Source: Rhodocyclaceae bacterium (GTDB lineage: Bacteria > Pseudomonadota > Gammaproteobacteria > Burkholderiales > Rhodocyclaceae). From it: 63,630 nucleotides of DNA. Made by a program: the position numbers and the translations under genes. Under the pieces are notes generated by a model, which was not told the origin of the DNA, ran no database searches, and saw only the letters and a program-made list of their open reading frames with translations. The stretch lies in NCBI GenBank assembly GCA_026415155.1, contig JAOAHQ010000005.1, forward strand, positions 1 through 63,630. Direction: 5' to 3'. Position 1 is the stretch's first letter. Each line of letters opens with the position of its first letter. Below, piece by piece: positions 50,027-58,901 of the stretch.

Positions 50027-51045
50027 GGCTTGCCGATGCGATCGCCCGGCAGCACCGAGCGGTTCGACTCCATGACGAGCGCGTAGGAGACGCGCTCGAA
50101 GACCCGGAAGACGAAGATGAGGCCATAGCGCTCATCGGGCAGCACATGAGTCTGCGGTTTGTCGTCTTCGAAGCGATTGACCACCGTCGCGCCGGCGCGA
50201 TAAAGCGCGAAGACGTGGCCCATCTCGACGCCGTCGGCGCGGCCGCGGTTGATCGTGACGATCGAATGCGCGCCGCCCTCGCCGACCCCGCCGTAGATCG
50301 TCAGGATGCGGCCGCGTATCTCCTGCGCCGGCGCATGCGGCATGTAGTTCGTGATGAGGGGGCGATCGGCCGGCGTCAGATAATCGCCGCGGCCGATCTC
50401 TTGCTTCACGCTCGTGATCTCGAGCGTCGTCACCTCGCCTTGCGTCTTCAGGGCGCGCGCATTGCCGAGATAGATCGCCTCGAGGCCGAGCACTTCCTGG
50501 CTCTCGGGATCGATGAAGGGCTTGCCGGGCCGGTAGATCTGCCACTGGCGGATCTTGGGATCGACCGGCGTCGAATAGACGAGATCGCCATTGCCGGTAT
50601 AGACGCGCCCTTCTTGCGTGGCGACGATGCGCGGCGCATTGCCGAAGCCGGCTGGATCGATGACGAGCGGCTGGGAGAGGAAGGGCTCGATCGCCTGCGG
50701 CGGAATGGCCGGAATCGCCTCAGGAAGCGGCTCGGCACGCACGGAGGGCGAGAGCTTCAGCGTCGCAAGCTTAAGCTGCGGCTCGCCGCCGCTGCGATCG
50801 AGCACGATGACCTGGCCGGGATAGATGCGGTGCGGGTTCTTGATCTGCTCCGCATTCATGCGCCACAGTTCCGGCCAGCGGAACGGGTCCTTGAGGAACT
50901 TCGCGGCGATGCCCCACAAGGTGTCGCCGCGCACGACGACATGGTGATCCGGCGCATCGGGCGCAAGTTCGATCGGCTTGCCGCCTTGCGCGAGCGCGGC
51001 GGCGGATGAGAAACCCAAAAGCAGCGCGAATATAATGTGTCGCAT
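50023..51045 (-). CDS. LysM-domain periplasmic protein
   Basis: This 340-residue protein has a signal peptide (IIFALLLGFSSAAALAQ) and a LysM domain (HVVVRGDTLWGIAAKFL ... NPHRIYPGQVI, about 36-82), then a long domain of unknown fold (RGRILTIYGGVGEGGAHSIVTI). This family is encoded next to dprA and def in many betaproteobacteria. The start at 51045 matches the signal peptide. It overlaps the dprA start by four bases. Confidence 0.92.
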   Translation of the reverse strand: MRHIIFALLLGFSSAAALAQGGKPIELAPDAPDHHVVVRGDTLWGIAAKFLKDPFRWPELWRMNAEQIKNPHRIYPGQVIVLDRSGGEPQLKLATLKLSPSVRAEPLPEAIPAIPPQAIEPFLSQPLVIDPAGFGNAPRIVATQEGRVYTGNGDLVYSTPVDPKIRQWQIYRPGKPFIDPESQEVLGLEAIYLGNARALKTQGEVTTLEITSVKQEIGRGDYLTPADRPLITNYMPHAPAQEIRGRILTIYGGVGEGGAHSIVTINRGRADGVEMGHVFALYRAGATVVNRFEDDKPQTHVLPDERYGLIFVFRVFERVSYALVMESNRSVLPGDRIGKP

Positions 51046-51138
51046 GGCATGATCTCCGACGATGGGCCGGATTCTGCCCGCAAATTCCGCACGCATCAAC
51101 CGTTTTGGCGCCCGGCGGCTCCGGGTGAGGATTGAAAC

Positions 51139-51642
51139 ATGGCCTTATTGCCGATTCTGCGCTATCCCGATCCGCGGCTCCACATCAAGGCCAAGCCGGT
51201 CGAGGCCGTCGATGCGGGGATCAAGAAACTCGTCGCCGACATGTTCGAGACCATGTACGCGGCGCCGGGCATTGGGCTTGCCGCCACCCAGGTCGATGTG
51301 CACAAGCGCGTCCTGGTGCTCGACGTCTCCGAGGACAAGTCGCAGCCGATGGCCTTCATCAACCCGGAAATCCTCTCCCGCGAGGGCGAGCACATCGGCG
51401 AGGAAGGCTGTCTTTCCGTACCGGGCATCTACGAGACAGTCAAAAGGAGCGAGCGCATCAAGGTGCGCGCGCTCAATCTCGATGGCGAGCCCTTCGAGCT
51501 CGAGGCCGACGGGCTGCTCTCCGTCTGCCTGCAGCACGAGATCGACCCCCTCGACGGCAAGGTGTTCGTCGAGTACCTCTCGCGTCTGAAGCTCTCCCGC
51601 ATCAAGGCGAAGCTTGCCAAGCAGGCCCGCATCACCGCATGA
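51139..51642 (+). CDS. def: Peptide deformylase with altered metal site
   Basis: This 167-residue protein has PDF motifs 1 ([10 protein letters not shown]) and 2 (EEGCLSVPG with the Cys ligand). Motif 3 reads QHEIDPLDG: the third metal ligand of HExxH is Pro137 (codon CCC at 51547-51549) instead of His. One base change (CAC to CCC) explains it. The enzyme normally removes formyl groups from nascent N-termini and is essential, so either activity is lost and another def exists, or this is a sequence error. It is coupled to fmt by a four-base overlap. Confidence 0.93.
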   Translation: MALLPILRYPDPRLHIKAKPVEAVDAGIKKLVADMFETMYAAPGIGLAATQVDVHKRVLVLDVSEDKSQPMAFINPEILSREGEHIGEEGCLSVPGIYETVKRSERIKVRALNLDGEPFELEADGLLSVCLQHEIDPLDGKVFVEYLSRLKLSRIKAKLAKQARITA

Positions 51643-52562
51643 GGGTTGCATTCGCGGGCACGCCGGAATTCGCCGCCCAGGCGCTCGCGGCGCTCTTGGC
51701 CGCGGGCTTCGAGGTTCCCCTCGTCCTCACGCAACCCGATCGCCCCGCCGGCCGCGGCCAAAGGCTGCTTCCCAGTCCGGTCAAGCTGCTGGCGATCGAG
51801 CACGGCCTGCCGGTGCATCAGCCCGAGAAGCTGCGCGATCCGGCAAGCCGCCAGCCGCTCATCGAGGCCGCACCCGACGTGCTCGTCGTCGCGGCCTATG
51901 GGCTGATCCTGCCGCAGGCGGTGCTCGACATCCCCCAGCGCGGCTGCCTCAACATCCACGCCTCGCTCCTGCCGCGCTGGCGCGGCGCAGCGCCAATCCA
52001 ACGCGCGATCGAGGCGGGCGATGCACGGACGGGCATCACGATCATGCAGATGGACGCCGGCCTCGACACCGGCCCGCTGCTGCTGCAAGAAGCCATCGAC
52101 ATCGGCGCTCATGATACGGCCGGCAGCCTCACAGCGCGGCTCGCCGAACTGGGCGGGCGGCTCATCGTCGAGGCGCTCAGGCGGCTCGATGAGCTTAAGC
52201 CGATGCCGCAGCCCGAGGTAGGCATCACCTACGCCAAGAAGATCGAGAAGGCGGAGAGCGCGCTCGACTGGCGGCTGCTCGCCGCCGTGATCGAGCGCAA
52301 GCTGCGCGCCTTCGATCCTCATCCCGGCTGCAGCGCCCAGCTTGGCGATACGACGCTCAAGCTCTGGCGCGGGGAAGTCGTCCAAGGACGCGGCGCGCCG
52401 GGGGAAATCCTCGCCGTAGCGCCTGAGGGCATCACCATCGCCTGTGGCGAGGGCGCGTTGCGCTTGACCGAGCTGCAAAAGGCCGGCTCCCGCCGTCTTC
52501 CCGCCGCCGAGTTTCTGCGCGGTTTTCCCTTGGCCGCCGGCGAGCGCTTCAGCCTCCTTTGA
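51639..52562 (+). CDS. fmt: Methionyl-tRNA formyltransferase
   Basis: This 307-residue protein has the FMT pattern: [39 protein letters not shown] (the SLLP motif) and [17 protein letters not shown], with a C-terminal OB-fold domain. It formylates initiator Met-tRNA. It forms an operon with def, rsmB and the following genes. Confidence 0.96.
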   Translation: MRVAFAGTPEFAAQALAALLAAGFEVPLVLTQPDRPAGRGQRLLPSPVKLLAIEHGLPVHQPEKLRDPASRQPLIEAAPDVLVVAAYGLILPQAVLDIPQRGCLNIHASLLPRWRGAAPIQRAIEAGDARTGITIMQMDAGLDTGPLLLQEAIDIGAHDTAGSLTARLAELGGRLIVEALRRLDELKPMPQPEVGITYAKKIEKAESALDWRLLAAVIERKLRAFDPHPGCSAQLGDTTLKLWRGEVVQGRGAPGEILAVAPEGITIACGEGALRLTELQKAGSRRLPAAEFLRGFPLAAGERFSLL

Positions 52563-52583
52563 CCAGCCTGCCGCGGAGCGACG

Positions 52584-53873
52584 GTGTCGAGCCCCCTTCC
52601 GCCCTCGGCGCGCTCTGCCGACCCACCGGCGCGGCGCCGCGCCCCCTTGCTCTCGCGAGCCTTGCAGGCCGCCGCCCAGACCGTCGCCGCCGTCTTGCAA
52701 GGCCGCACGCCAGAAGGCGAGCTCGCCCGCTTGGACGCTGCCCTGCGCCCCGCCGCGCAGGATCTCGCCATGAACTGCCTGCGCGATTTCGGCCGCGGCG
52801 ATTTCTTCCTCGCTCGGCTGCTTAAGCAGCCGCTCAAGGACAAGGCGGCGCGCGCGCTGCTGCTCGTGGCGCTCGCGCGCTTAGAGCGCCGCCCCGAGGA
52901 GGCGCATACCCTCGTCGATCAGGCCGTCGAGGCGGCGCGCAAGCCCTTCAAGGGCCTCACGAATGCACTGCTGCGCGAATTCCTGCGCCGCCAAGAGGAA
53001 CTTAGCGCGGCCGCCGAAGCCGACGCAGTGGCGCGCTGGCGCCATCCGGCCTGGTGGCTTGCGATCTTACGCAACGCCTATCCTGACACGTGGCAGAGCA
53101 TCGCCGCAGCCGGCAACCTGCACCCGCCGATGTGCCTGCGCCTCAATCGCCGCCGTCGGGGAAGCGCCGATTTAGCAGGGCTTTCTGGCCAGTGGCTCGA
53201 TGAGACGGCCTTCTTGCTCGACAAGCCCATGCCCGTCGAGCGCCTGCCGGGCTTTCGCGAGGGGCGCCTCTCGGTGCAGGACTGGGGCGCGCAGCAGGCG
53301 GCGCGGCTGCTCGATGTCGCCGCGGGCATGCGCGTGCTCGATGCCTGCGCCGCGCCGGGCAACAAGGGCGCGCATCTATTGGAGCTTGCTGAGCTCGAGC
53401 TCACGGCGCTCGAAGCCGATGCCGCGCGCGCGCGGCAGATTGGCGACAACCTCGCCCGGCTGGGGCTTGCCGCCCACGTGAAGATCGGCGATGCGCGCAA
53501 GCCCTCTGAGTGGTGGGATGGCCGCCCGTTCGAGCGGATACTCGCCGACGTGCCCTGCTCCGCCTCGGGGGTGGCGCGGCGGCACCCCGACATCAAATGG
53601 CTGCGGCGCGAATCGGATGTAGCGGCTTTCGCACGCCTGCAAGCCGAAATCCTCGATGCCTTGTGGCCGCTCCTCGCCGTGGGTGGCAAAATGCTCTACG
53701 CGACCTGTTCGGTGTTTCCGCAGGAAAACGACGAGCAGATGCGCGCCTTCGTCGCCCGTCATCGCGATGCCCGCCGCCTGCCGACGGGAGAAGGCGGCGC
53801 GGCCTTGCAACTTCTGCCCTCGGCCACCCATGACGGCTTTTTTTACGCCTTGCTGGAAAAAACGCCTGCTTGA
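52584..53873 (+). CDS. rsmB: 16S rRNA (cytosine-967-C5) methyltransferase
   Basis: This 429-residue protein has an N-terminal NusB-like domain (LLVALARLERRPEEAHTLVDQAVEAARK) and a C-terminal Rossmann methyltransferase: VLDACAAPGNKGAHLLEL, DVPCSASGVARRHPDIKW and MLYATCSVFPQEND with the catalytic cysteines. The SAM loop APGNKG differs from the usual APGGKT. A GTG at 52584 is inferred as the start. A weak motif-like sequence occurs near 53152. Confidence 0.93.
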   Translation: MSSPLPPSARSADPPARRRAPLLSRALQAAAQTVAAVLQGRTPEGELARLDAALRPAAQDLAMNCLRDFGRGDFFLARLLKQPLKDKAARALLLVALARLERRPEEAHTLVDQAVEAARKPFKGLTNALLREFLRRQEELSAAAEADAVARWRHPAWWLAILRNAYPDTWQSIAAAGNLHPPMCLRLNRRRRGSADLAGLSGQWLDETAFLLDKPMPVERLPGFREGRLSVQDWGAQQAARLLDVAAGMRVLDACAAPGNKGAHLLELAELELTALEADAARARQIGDNLARLGLAAHVKIGDARKPSEWWDGRPFERILADVPCSASGVARRHPDIKWLRRESDVAAFARLQAEILDALWPLLAVGGKMLYATCSVFPQENDEQMRAFVARHRDARRLPTGEGGAALQLLPSATHDGFFYALLEKTPA

Positions 53874-54423
53874 AGCGGCGGGCATCCTCCTGCTGGCGTT
53901 CGCGGCAAGCCTGGCGCTGGCCGGCAGCATCGAGCCGCGGCAGGCGGCGCTCGTCCCTGATGAACAGGGCTTGGCGCTTTCCGCCGAGTTCGCCATCGAC
54001 CTCGGCCCGCGCCTCGAAGAGGCGGTCGGCCGCGGCGTGCCGCTCTTTTTCCGCTTCGAATTCACGTTCGAGCGGCGGCGCTGGTATTGGGCGGACGAAC
54101 ACATCGCCGGCCGCGTGCTCGAATACAAGCTCGCCTACCAGCCCCTTTCGCGCCAGTATCGGCTCTCGTTGGGGAGCCTGCATCAGAACTTCGCGACCCT
54201 GGAAGAAGCGCTGCGGGCGCTCGCGCGGGTGGCGCGCCTGCATGTCGTCGATCGCGCGAGCCTCATCGCCGGCGAGACCTATCGCGTCGCCGTGCGCTTG
54301 TCGCTCGACCACAGCCAGCTGCCCAAGCCCTTGCAGGTCGATGCGCTCGCCGACCGCGACTGGCGCATCGAAGCCAAGACGAAGAAATGGGAATTCGTCT
54401 ACTCTCCTGACGCGTTCAAATGA
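53830..54423 (+). CDS. DUF4390 periplasmic or membrane-anchored protein
   Basis: This 197-residue protein has an N-terminal hydrophobic segment (AAGILLLAFAASLALAG) followed by a soluble domain with RFEFTFERRRWYWADE, RQYRLSLGSLHQNFATLEEALRAL and YRVAVRLSLDHSQLPKPLQV. This matches the DUF4390 family that sits between rsmB and ntrY in many betaproteobacteria. The ATG at 53830 overlaps rsmB by 44 bases. Function is unknown. Confidence 0.88.
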   Translation: MTAFFTPCWKKRLLEAAGILLLAFAASLALAGSIEPRQAALVPDEQGLALSAEFAIDLGPRLEEAVGRGVPLFFRFEFTFERRRWYWADEHIAGRVLEYKLAYQPLSRQYRLSLGSLHQNFATLEEALRALARVARLHVVDRASLIAGETYRVAVRLSLDHSQLPKPLQVDALADRDWRIEAKTKKWEFVYSPDAFK

Positions 54424-56195
54424 AGCTCCTGCTCGCCCTCACCGCCACGCTGGGCGCGCTCTTCGTGCTCTTGCTCGTCACGGCGAGCGCCGAGGCCACC
54501 TTCCTTGTGCCCTACACGCCTCTCCTCATCGGCCTGAATGCGCTCGCCGCCTTGTTACTCGTTGCGCTCGTCGCCGCCATGCTGCGCCGCTTGTGGCGGG
54601 ATGTCCGCCAGGGCGTGTTCGGCGCGCGGCTCAAGTCGCGCTTCCTGGGGATGTTTACCTTGCTGGCCCTCGTGCCCGGCCTCTTCGTCTATGGCGTGTC
54701 GATGCTCTTTGCCGTGAAAAGCATCGATGCCTGGTTCGACGTGCGCGTCGAGGCGGCGCTCGAAGGCGGCATCGATCTCGGCCGCGGCATCTTCGAGACG
54801 ATGCAGTCGGATCTGCTCGCCAAAGGGCGCGCGATGGCCTATACGCTCGGCGAGACGGCCAAGCCCGGCGCGGCGCTTTTAAACCGCCTGCGCGAGCAAG
54901 CCGGCGTGGACACGGCAACGCTCTTTTCTTCCTCTGGCCAGCTCATCGCCAATAGCAGCGGCGATCTTGCGCGGCTTTTGCCAGCGCTGCCCGATCCGGC
55001 GCTCGTGCGCCAGGCGCGCAGCAGCGCGGGCTTCGCGCGCGTCGAGAGCGAAGCCGCCGGCGGCTATGTCGTGCGCGCCTGGCTGCCGGTGAGCGGCTAT
55101 CCGCTTGGCAGCGAGACGCTCGTCTTGCAGCTCGAGCAGCCCGTGCCGGCCGCGATCGTGCAAAGCGCCGAGGCGGTCGAAGCCGCCTGGCGCGATTACC
55201 AGGAGCTGCAGCTCGGACGCGCGGGGCTCAAGCATCTTTACACGCTGACGCTGACCTTTACGCTCCTCTTGGCGCTCTTTGCCGCCATTGCGCTCGCCTT
55301 CTTCCTCGCCGCGCGGCTCGCCAAGCCGCTTCTGATGCTCGCCGAGGGCACGCGAGCCGTGGCGGCCGGCGATTTCACGCCGCGCGCCACGCTTGAGACC
55401 GATGACGAGCTCGGCATCTTGACCCGCTCCTTCAACGAGATGACCCAGCAATTGCGCGAGGCGCGCGAGGCGCGCGATGCGGCGCAGCGCGCGGCGGTGT
55501 GGGGCGAGGTGGCGCGCCGCCTCGCGCATGAGATCAAGAATCCGCTCACGCCGATTCAACTTTCCGCCGAGCGCTTGCAGATGAAGCTCTCCGGCAAGCT
55601 CTCGCCGGAGGATGCGGCGATGCTCGAGCGCGCGACGAAGACCATCATCGACCAGGTCGAGGCCTTGAAGGCGATGGTCAATGACTTTCGCGATTACGCG
55701 CGCCTGCCGCCGCCCAAGCCGGTGGCGCTCGATCTCAATGCGCTCATCAATGAGGTGCTCGAGCTCTACGGCGAAGGCGCCGTGCCGATCACGGTGAAGC
55801 TCGATCCCTCCTTGCCGCGCATCCACGCCGATCCCGACCAGCTCCGCCAGGTGCTGCACAATCTGATCAAGAACGCCGCCGAAGCGCTCGCCGGCCAAAA
55901 CGGCGCCGGCAGCATCACCGTCTCAACCGAATCTGCGGGCGAAATGGCGGAGCTCATGGTCGCCGACACGGGCAGCGGCTTTCCGCCGGAAATCCTCGCG
56001 CGCGCCTTCGAGCCCTATGTCACGACCAAGCCCAAGGGCACCGGCCTGGGCCTTGCGATCGTCAAGAAGATCGTCGATGACCACGGCGGCACGATCCGGC
56101 TTGCCAATCGGCCGGCGGAAGCGGGCGGTGGGGCCGAAGTGCGCGTGCGCTTGCCCGTTCATCGGCCTTCCCCCCGACAGGCTTGCCCGGCATAA
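54420..56195 (+). CDS. ntrY: NtrY-like sensor histidine kinase
   Basis: This 591-residue protein has two N-terminal helices, a third at about 88-105, a periplasmic region and a further helix (TFTLLLALFAAIALAFFLAA, about 278-298). A HAMP domain, HisKA with H-box AHEIKNPLTPIQLSAERL and a HATPase domain (NLIKNAAEALAG, DTGSGFPPEI, GTGLGLAIVKK) follow. The PAS domain usual in NtrY between HAMP and HisKA is not evident. It is coupled to the DUF4390 gene by overlap and precedes its regulator by nine bases. Confidence 0.9.
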   Translation: MKLLLALTATLGALFVLLLVTASAEATFLVPYTPLLIGLNALAALLLVALVAAMLRRLWRDVRQGVFGARLKSRFLGMFTLLALVPGLFVYGVSMLFAVKSIDAWFDVRVEAALEGGIDLGRGIFETMQSDLLAKGRAMAYTLGETAKPGAALLNRLREQAGVDTATLFSSSGQLIANSSGDLARLLPALPDPALVRQARSSAGFARVESEAAGGYVVRAWLPVSGYPLGSETLVLQLEQPVPAAIVQSAEAVEAAWRDYQELQLGRAGLKHLYTLTLTFTLLLALFAAIALAFFLAARLAKPLLMLAEGTRAVAAGDFTPRATLETDDELGILTRSFNEMTQQLREAREARDAAQRAAVWGEVARRLAHEIKNPLTPIQLSAERLQMKLSGKLSPEDAAMLERATKTIIDQVEALKAMVNDFRDYARLPPPKPVALDLNALINEVLELYGEGAVPITVKLDPSLPRIHADPDQLRQVLHNLIKNAAEALAGQNGAGSITVSTESAGEMAELMVADTGSGFPPEILARAFEPYVTTKPKGTGLGLAIVKKIVDDHGGTIRLANRPAEAGGGAEVRVRLPVHRPSPRQACPA

Positions 56196-56204
56196 TCGCA
56201 TTCC

Positions 56205-57464
56205 ATGTCACAGATCCTGGTCATTGACGACGAAGTCGGCATCCGCGAGCTCCTTTCGGAGATCCTCACCGACGAAGGGCATGACGTCGCCACCTGTGAA
56301 AACGCTGCCGCGGCGCGCGCCTGGCGCAATGCGCGCCGCCCTGATCTTGTGCTGCTCGACATCTGGATGCCGGATACCGATGGTGTGACGCTGCTCAAGG
56401 AATGGGCCGCCAATGGACAGCTCAACATGCCGGTCATCATGATGTCGGGCCATGCGACGATCGACACCGCCGTCGAGGCGACCAAGATCGGCGCGGTCGG
56501 CTTCCTCGAAAAGCCGATCGGCATGCAAAAGCTCTTTGCCGCGATCAAGCAGGCGCTCGAGCGCGCCCCGAAGCCGGCCGGCGCGCTCACGCTGGCCGCC
56601 TTCACGCGTTCGGCGCTCCTCAAGGACCTCAAGAAGCGCCTCGAACAGGTCGCCGCCAAGAGCCGCAGCGTGCTCCTGCGCGCGCCGCCTGCTTCGATCG
56701 TCGAATTGGCAGCGCGCACTCTGCATACGCCTGGCAAGGCCTGGCTCGACCTGGGGCAAGATTCCACGCCGCTCACCGTAGAACTCCTCGCCGCCTCGAG
56801 CGGCGGCACGCTCTTTTGCGGCGAGCTCGCGCGCTTAACGCGCCTGCAGCAGAAGAATCTCGCCTTCGCGCTCGAGCGGCTCGAGCGCCACAACCTGCGG
56901 CTCGTCGTGGCGACGACGCAAGACATGCCCGCTCTCATCGCCGCCGGCTGGGAAGAGCCCCTCGTCACCCGCCTCTTCGACGTCTGTGTCGGCCTGCCTT
57001 CGATGGCCGAGCTCAAGGACGACATTCCGGAACTCGCCAGCCATCTCCTCGACGAGCTCATCGAAGCCGGCGTGGTGCCGCGCCGGCGCTTGTCGGTCGC
57101 GGCGCAAAACGCCTTGCGTCAGCAGGCCTGGCCGGAAGGCTATGCGCAACTTAAGAGTGCGGTCAAATCGCTCGCGCTCGCCGCGCTCGAGGAGGAAATC
57201 AGCGCCGAAGACGTGCAGCGGCTGCTCTCACCCGGCGCAGCGAATTCGCCCGCCGTGCCGCCCGGCATCCTGCCCGAGATGCTCGCCTTGCCGCTCAGAG
57301 AGGCGCGCGAATGGTTCGAGCGCATCTATTTCGAGCACCATCTCAAGCTCGAAGGCGGCAGCATGACGCGGCTGTCTGAAAAAACGGGGCTCGAGCGCAC
57401 CCATCTCTATCGCAAGCTCAAGGATCTCGGTCTGCGCAACTCGAGCGGCAAGGAAGAAGAATGA
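56205..57464 (+). CDS. ntrX: NtrX-like response regulator with degenerate AAA+ domain
   Basis: This 419-residue protein has an intact receiver (VIDDEVGIRE, Asp52 in LVLLDIWMPDTDG, FLEKPI) and a C-terminal Fis-type helix-turn-helix (SMTRLSEKTGLERTHLYRKLKDLGL). The central region aligns with the sigma-54-activator AAA+ domain only weakly. No Walker A GE[ST]GTGKE, no GAFTGA loop and no clear Walker B are seen. It is therefore unlikely to activate sigma-54 polymerase and may act as a direct binder or repressor. Confidence 0.9.
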   Translation: MSQILVIDDEVGIRELLSEILTDEGHDVATCENAAAARAWRNARRPDLVLLDIWMPDTDGVTLLKEWAANGQLNMPVIMMSGHATIDTAVEATKIGAVGFLEKPIGMQKLFAAIKQALERAPKPAGALTLAAFTRSALLKDLKKRLEQVAAKSRSVLLRAPPASIVELAARTLHTPGKAWLDLGQDSTPLTVELLAASSGGTLFCGELARLTRLQQKNLAFALERLERHNLRLVVATTQDMPALIAAGWEEPLVTRLFDVCVGLPSMAELKDDIPELASHLLDELIEAGVVPRRRLSVAAQNALRQQAWPEGYAQLKSAVKSLALAALEEEISAEDVQRLLSPGAANSPAVPPGILPEMLALPLREAREWFERIYFEHHLKLEGGSMTRLSEKTGLERTHLYRKLKDLGLRNSSGKEEE

Positions 57465-58888
57465 AAATCCTCATCCTCGGCGCCGGTCAGGTCGGCGCCT
57501 CGGTCGCCGAGGCGCTCTCCTCGGAAGCCAACGACATCACGATCATCGATCAAAACCGCGATGCGCTCGAGGCGCTCGCCGACCGGCTCGACGTGCGCAC
57601 GCTGGTCGGCAATGCCGCCTACCCTTCCGTGCTCAAGGAGGCCGGCATCGAGGATTGCGACATGCTGGTGGCCGTCACCCAGTCGGATCAGACCAATCTC
57701 GTCGCCTGCAAGATCGCGAGAAGCCTTTTTAACGTCACGACGCGCATCGCGCGCCTGCGCTCGCCCGACTTTCTCGACAACGACCTCCTCTCGAACGAGA
57801 ACTTCGCCGTCGATTACGCGATCTGCCCCGAGGCCGACATCACCGACTACATCGCCAAACTGATCGAATACCCCGAGGCGCTGCAGGTGCTCGAATTCGC
57901 CGAAGGGCGCGTGAGCCTCGTCGCGGTGCGCGCCTATCCGGGGGGCTTATTGGTCGGCAAGCCGATCCGCGAGATGCGCCGCCATCTGCCGGCCGGCATC
58001 GATGCGCGCATCGCGGCGATCTTCCGCGAGCACCAGCCGATCGAGCCCGATGGCCATACGGTGATCGAGCCCGGCGACGAGGTCTTCGTGCTCGCCGCGA
58101 GCGAGCACATGCGGCCGGTGATGCGCGAGCTGCGCCGCATGCAGCAGCCGGTGACGCGCGTCATGATCGCCGGCGGCGGCAACATCGGCTCGCGCGTCGC
58201 CGCGCTCCTGGAAAAGCGCTACCAGGTCAAGGTCATCGAACGCGATCGCCGCCGCGCCGAGCTGATTGCCGGCAAGCTCTCCAACACGCTGGTGCTGGTC
58301 GGCGAGGCGACCGACGAGAACGTGCTCATCGAGGAGAACATCGACGAGATGGACATGTTCCTCGCGCTCACCAACGACGATGAGGACAACATCATGTCGG
58401 CTTCGCTTGCCAAGCGCCTAGGCTGCAAGCGCGTGCTCGCCCTCATCAACCGGCGCGCCTATGCCGACATGGTGCAAGGCGGCCCGATCGACATTGGGCT
58501 CTCTCCCGCCCAGGTGTCGATCGGCCCGCTCTTGACCCACGTGCGGCGCGGCGACGTCGCCAAGGTGCATTCCTTGCGGCGCGGCGCGGCCGAGGCGCTC
58601 GAGCTCATCGCGCATGGCGACCGCAACTCTTCGAAGGTGGTCGGCCGGCGCATCGACGAGCTGCCCAAGATCAAGGGCGTGCATATCGGCGCCATCGTGC
58701 GCGAGACCGAGCCCTTCGACATCATCGGCGGCGATGGCCTGCCCAAAGGGCGCACCCATCTGCGCGTCATCATCCCGCACCACGACACGGTGATCGAATC
58801 CAACGATCACGTGATCGTCTTCTGCATGCGCAAGGCGCAAGTGAAGGAAGTCGAAAAGCTCTTCCAGGTCGGGTTCATGTTCTTCTAG
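57461..58888 (+). CDS. trkA: Trk potassium uptake regulatory protein TrkA
   Basis: This 475-residue protein has two TrkA-N NAD-binding domains (MKILILGAGQVGASVAEAL and VMIAGGGNIGSRVAALLEK), each followed by a TrkA-C domain. It gates the TrkH channel in response to nucleotides. It starts inside the last codon of the regulator gene and is followed by two trkH genes. Confidence 0.95.
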   Translation: MKILILGAGQVGASVAEALSSEANDITIIDQNRDALEALADRLDVRTLVGNAAYPSVLKEAGIEDCDMLVAVTQSDQTNLVACKIARSLFNVTTRIARLRSPDFLDNDLLSNENFAVDYAICPEADITDYIAKLIEYPEALQVLEFAEGRVSLVAVRAYPGGLLVGKPIREMRRHLPAGIDARIAAIFREHQPIEPDGHTVIEPGDEVFVLAASEHMRPVMRELRRMQQPVTRVMIAGGGNIGSRVAALLEKRYQVKVIERDRRRAELIAGKLSNTLVLVGEATDENVLIEENIDEMDMFLALTNDDEDNIMSASLAKRLGCKRVLALINRRAYADMVQGGPIDIGLSPAQVSIGPLLTHVRRGDVAKVHSLRRGAAEALELIAHGDRNSSKVVGRRIDELPKIKGVHIGAIVRETEPFDIIGGDGLPKGRTHLRVIIPHHDTVIESNDHVIVFCMRKAQVKEVEKLFQVGFMFF

Positions 58889-58901
58889 CCGGCATCGCGC
58901 C

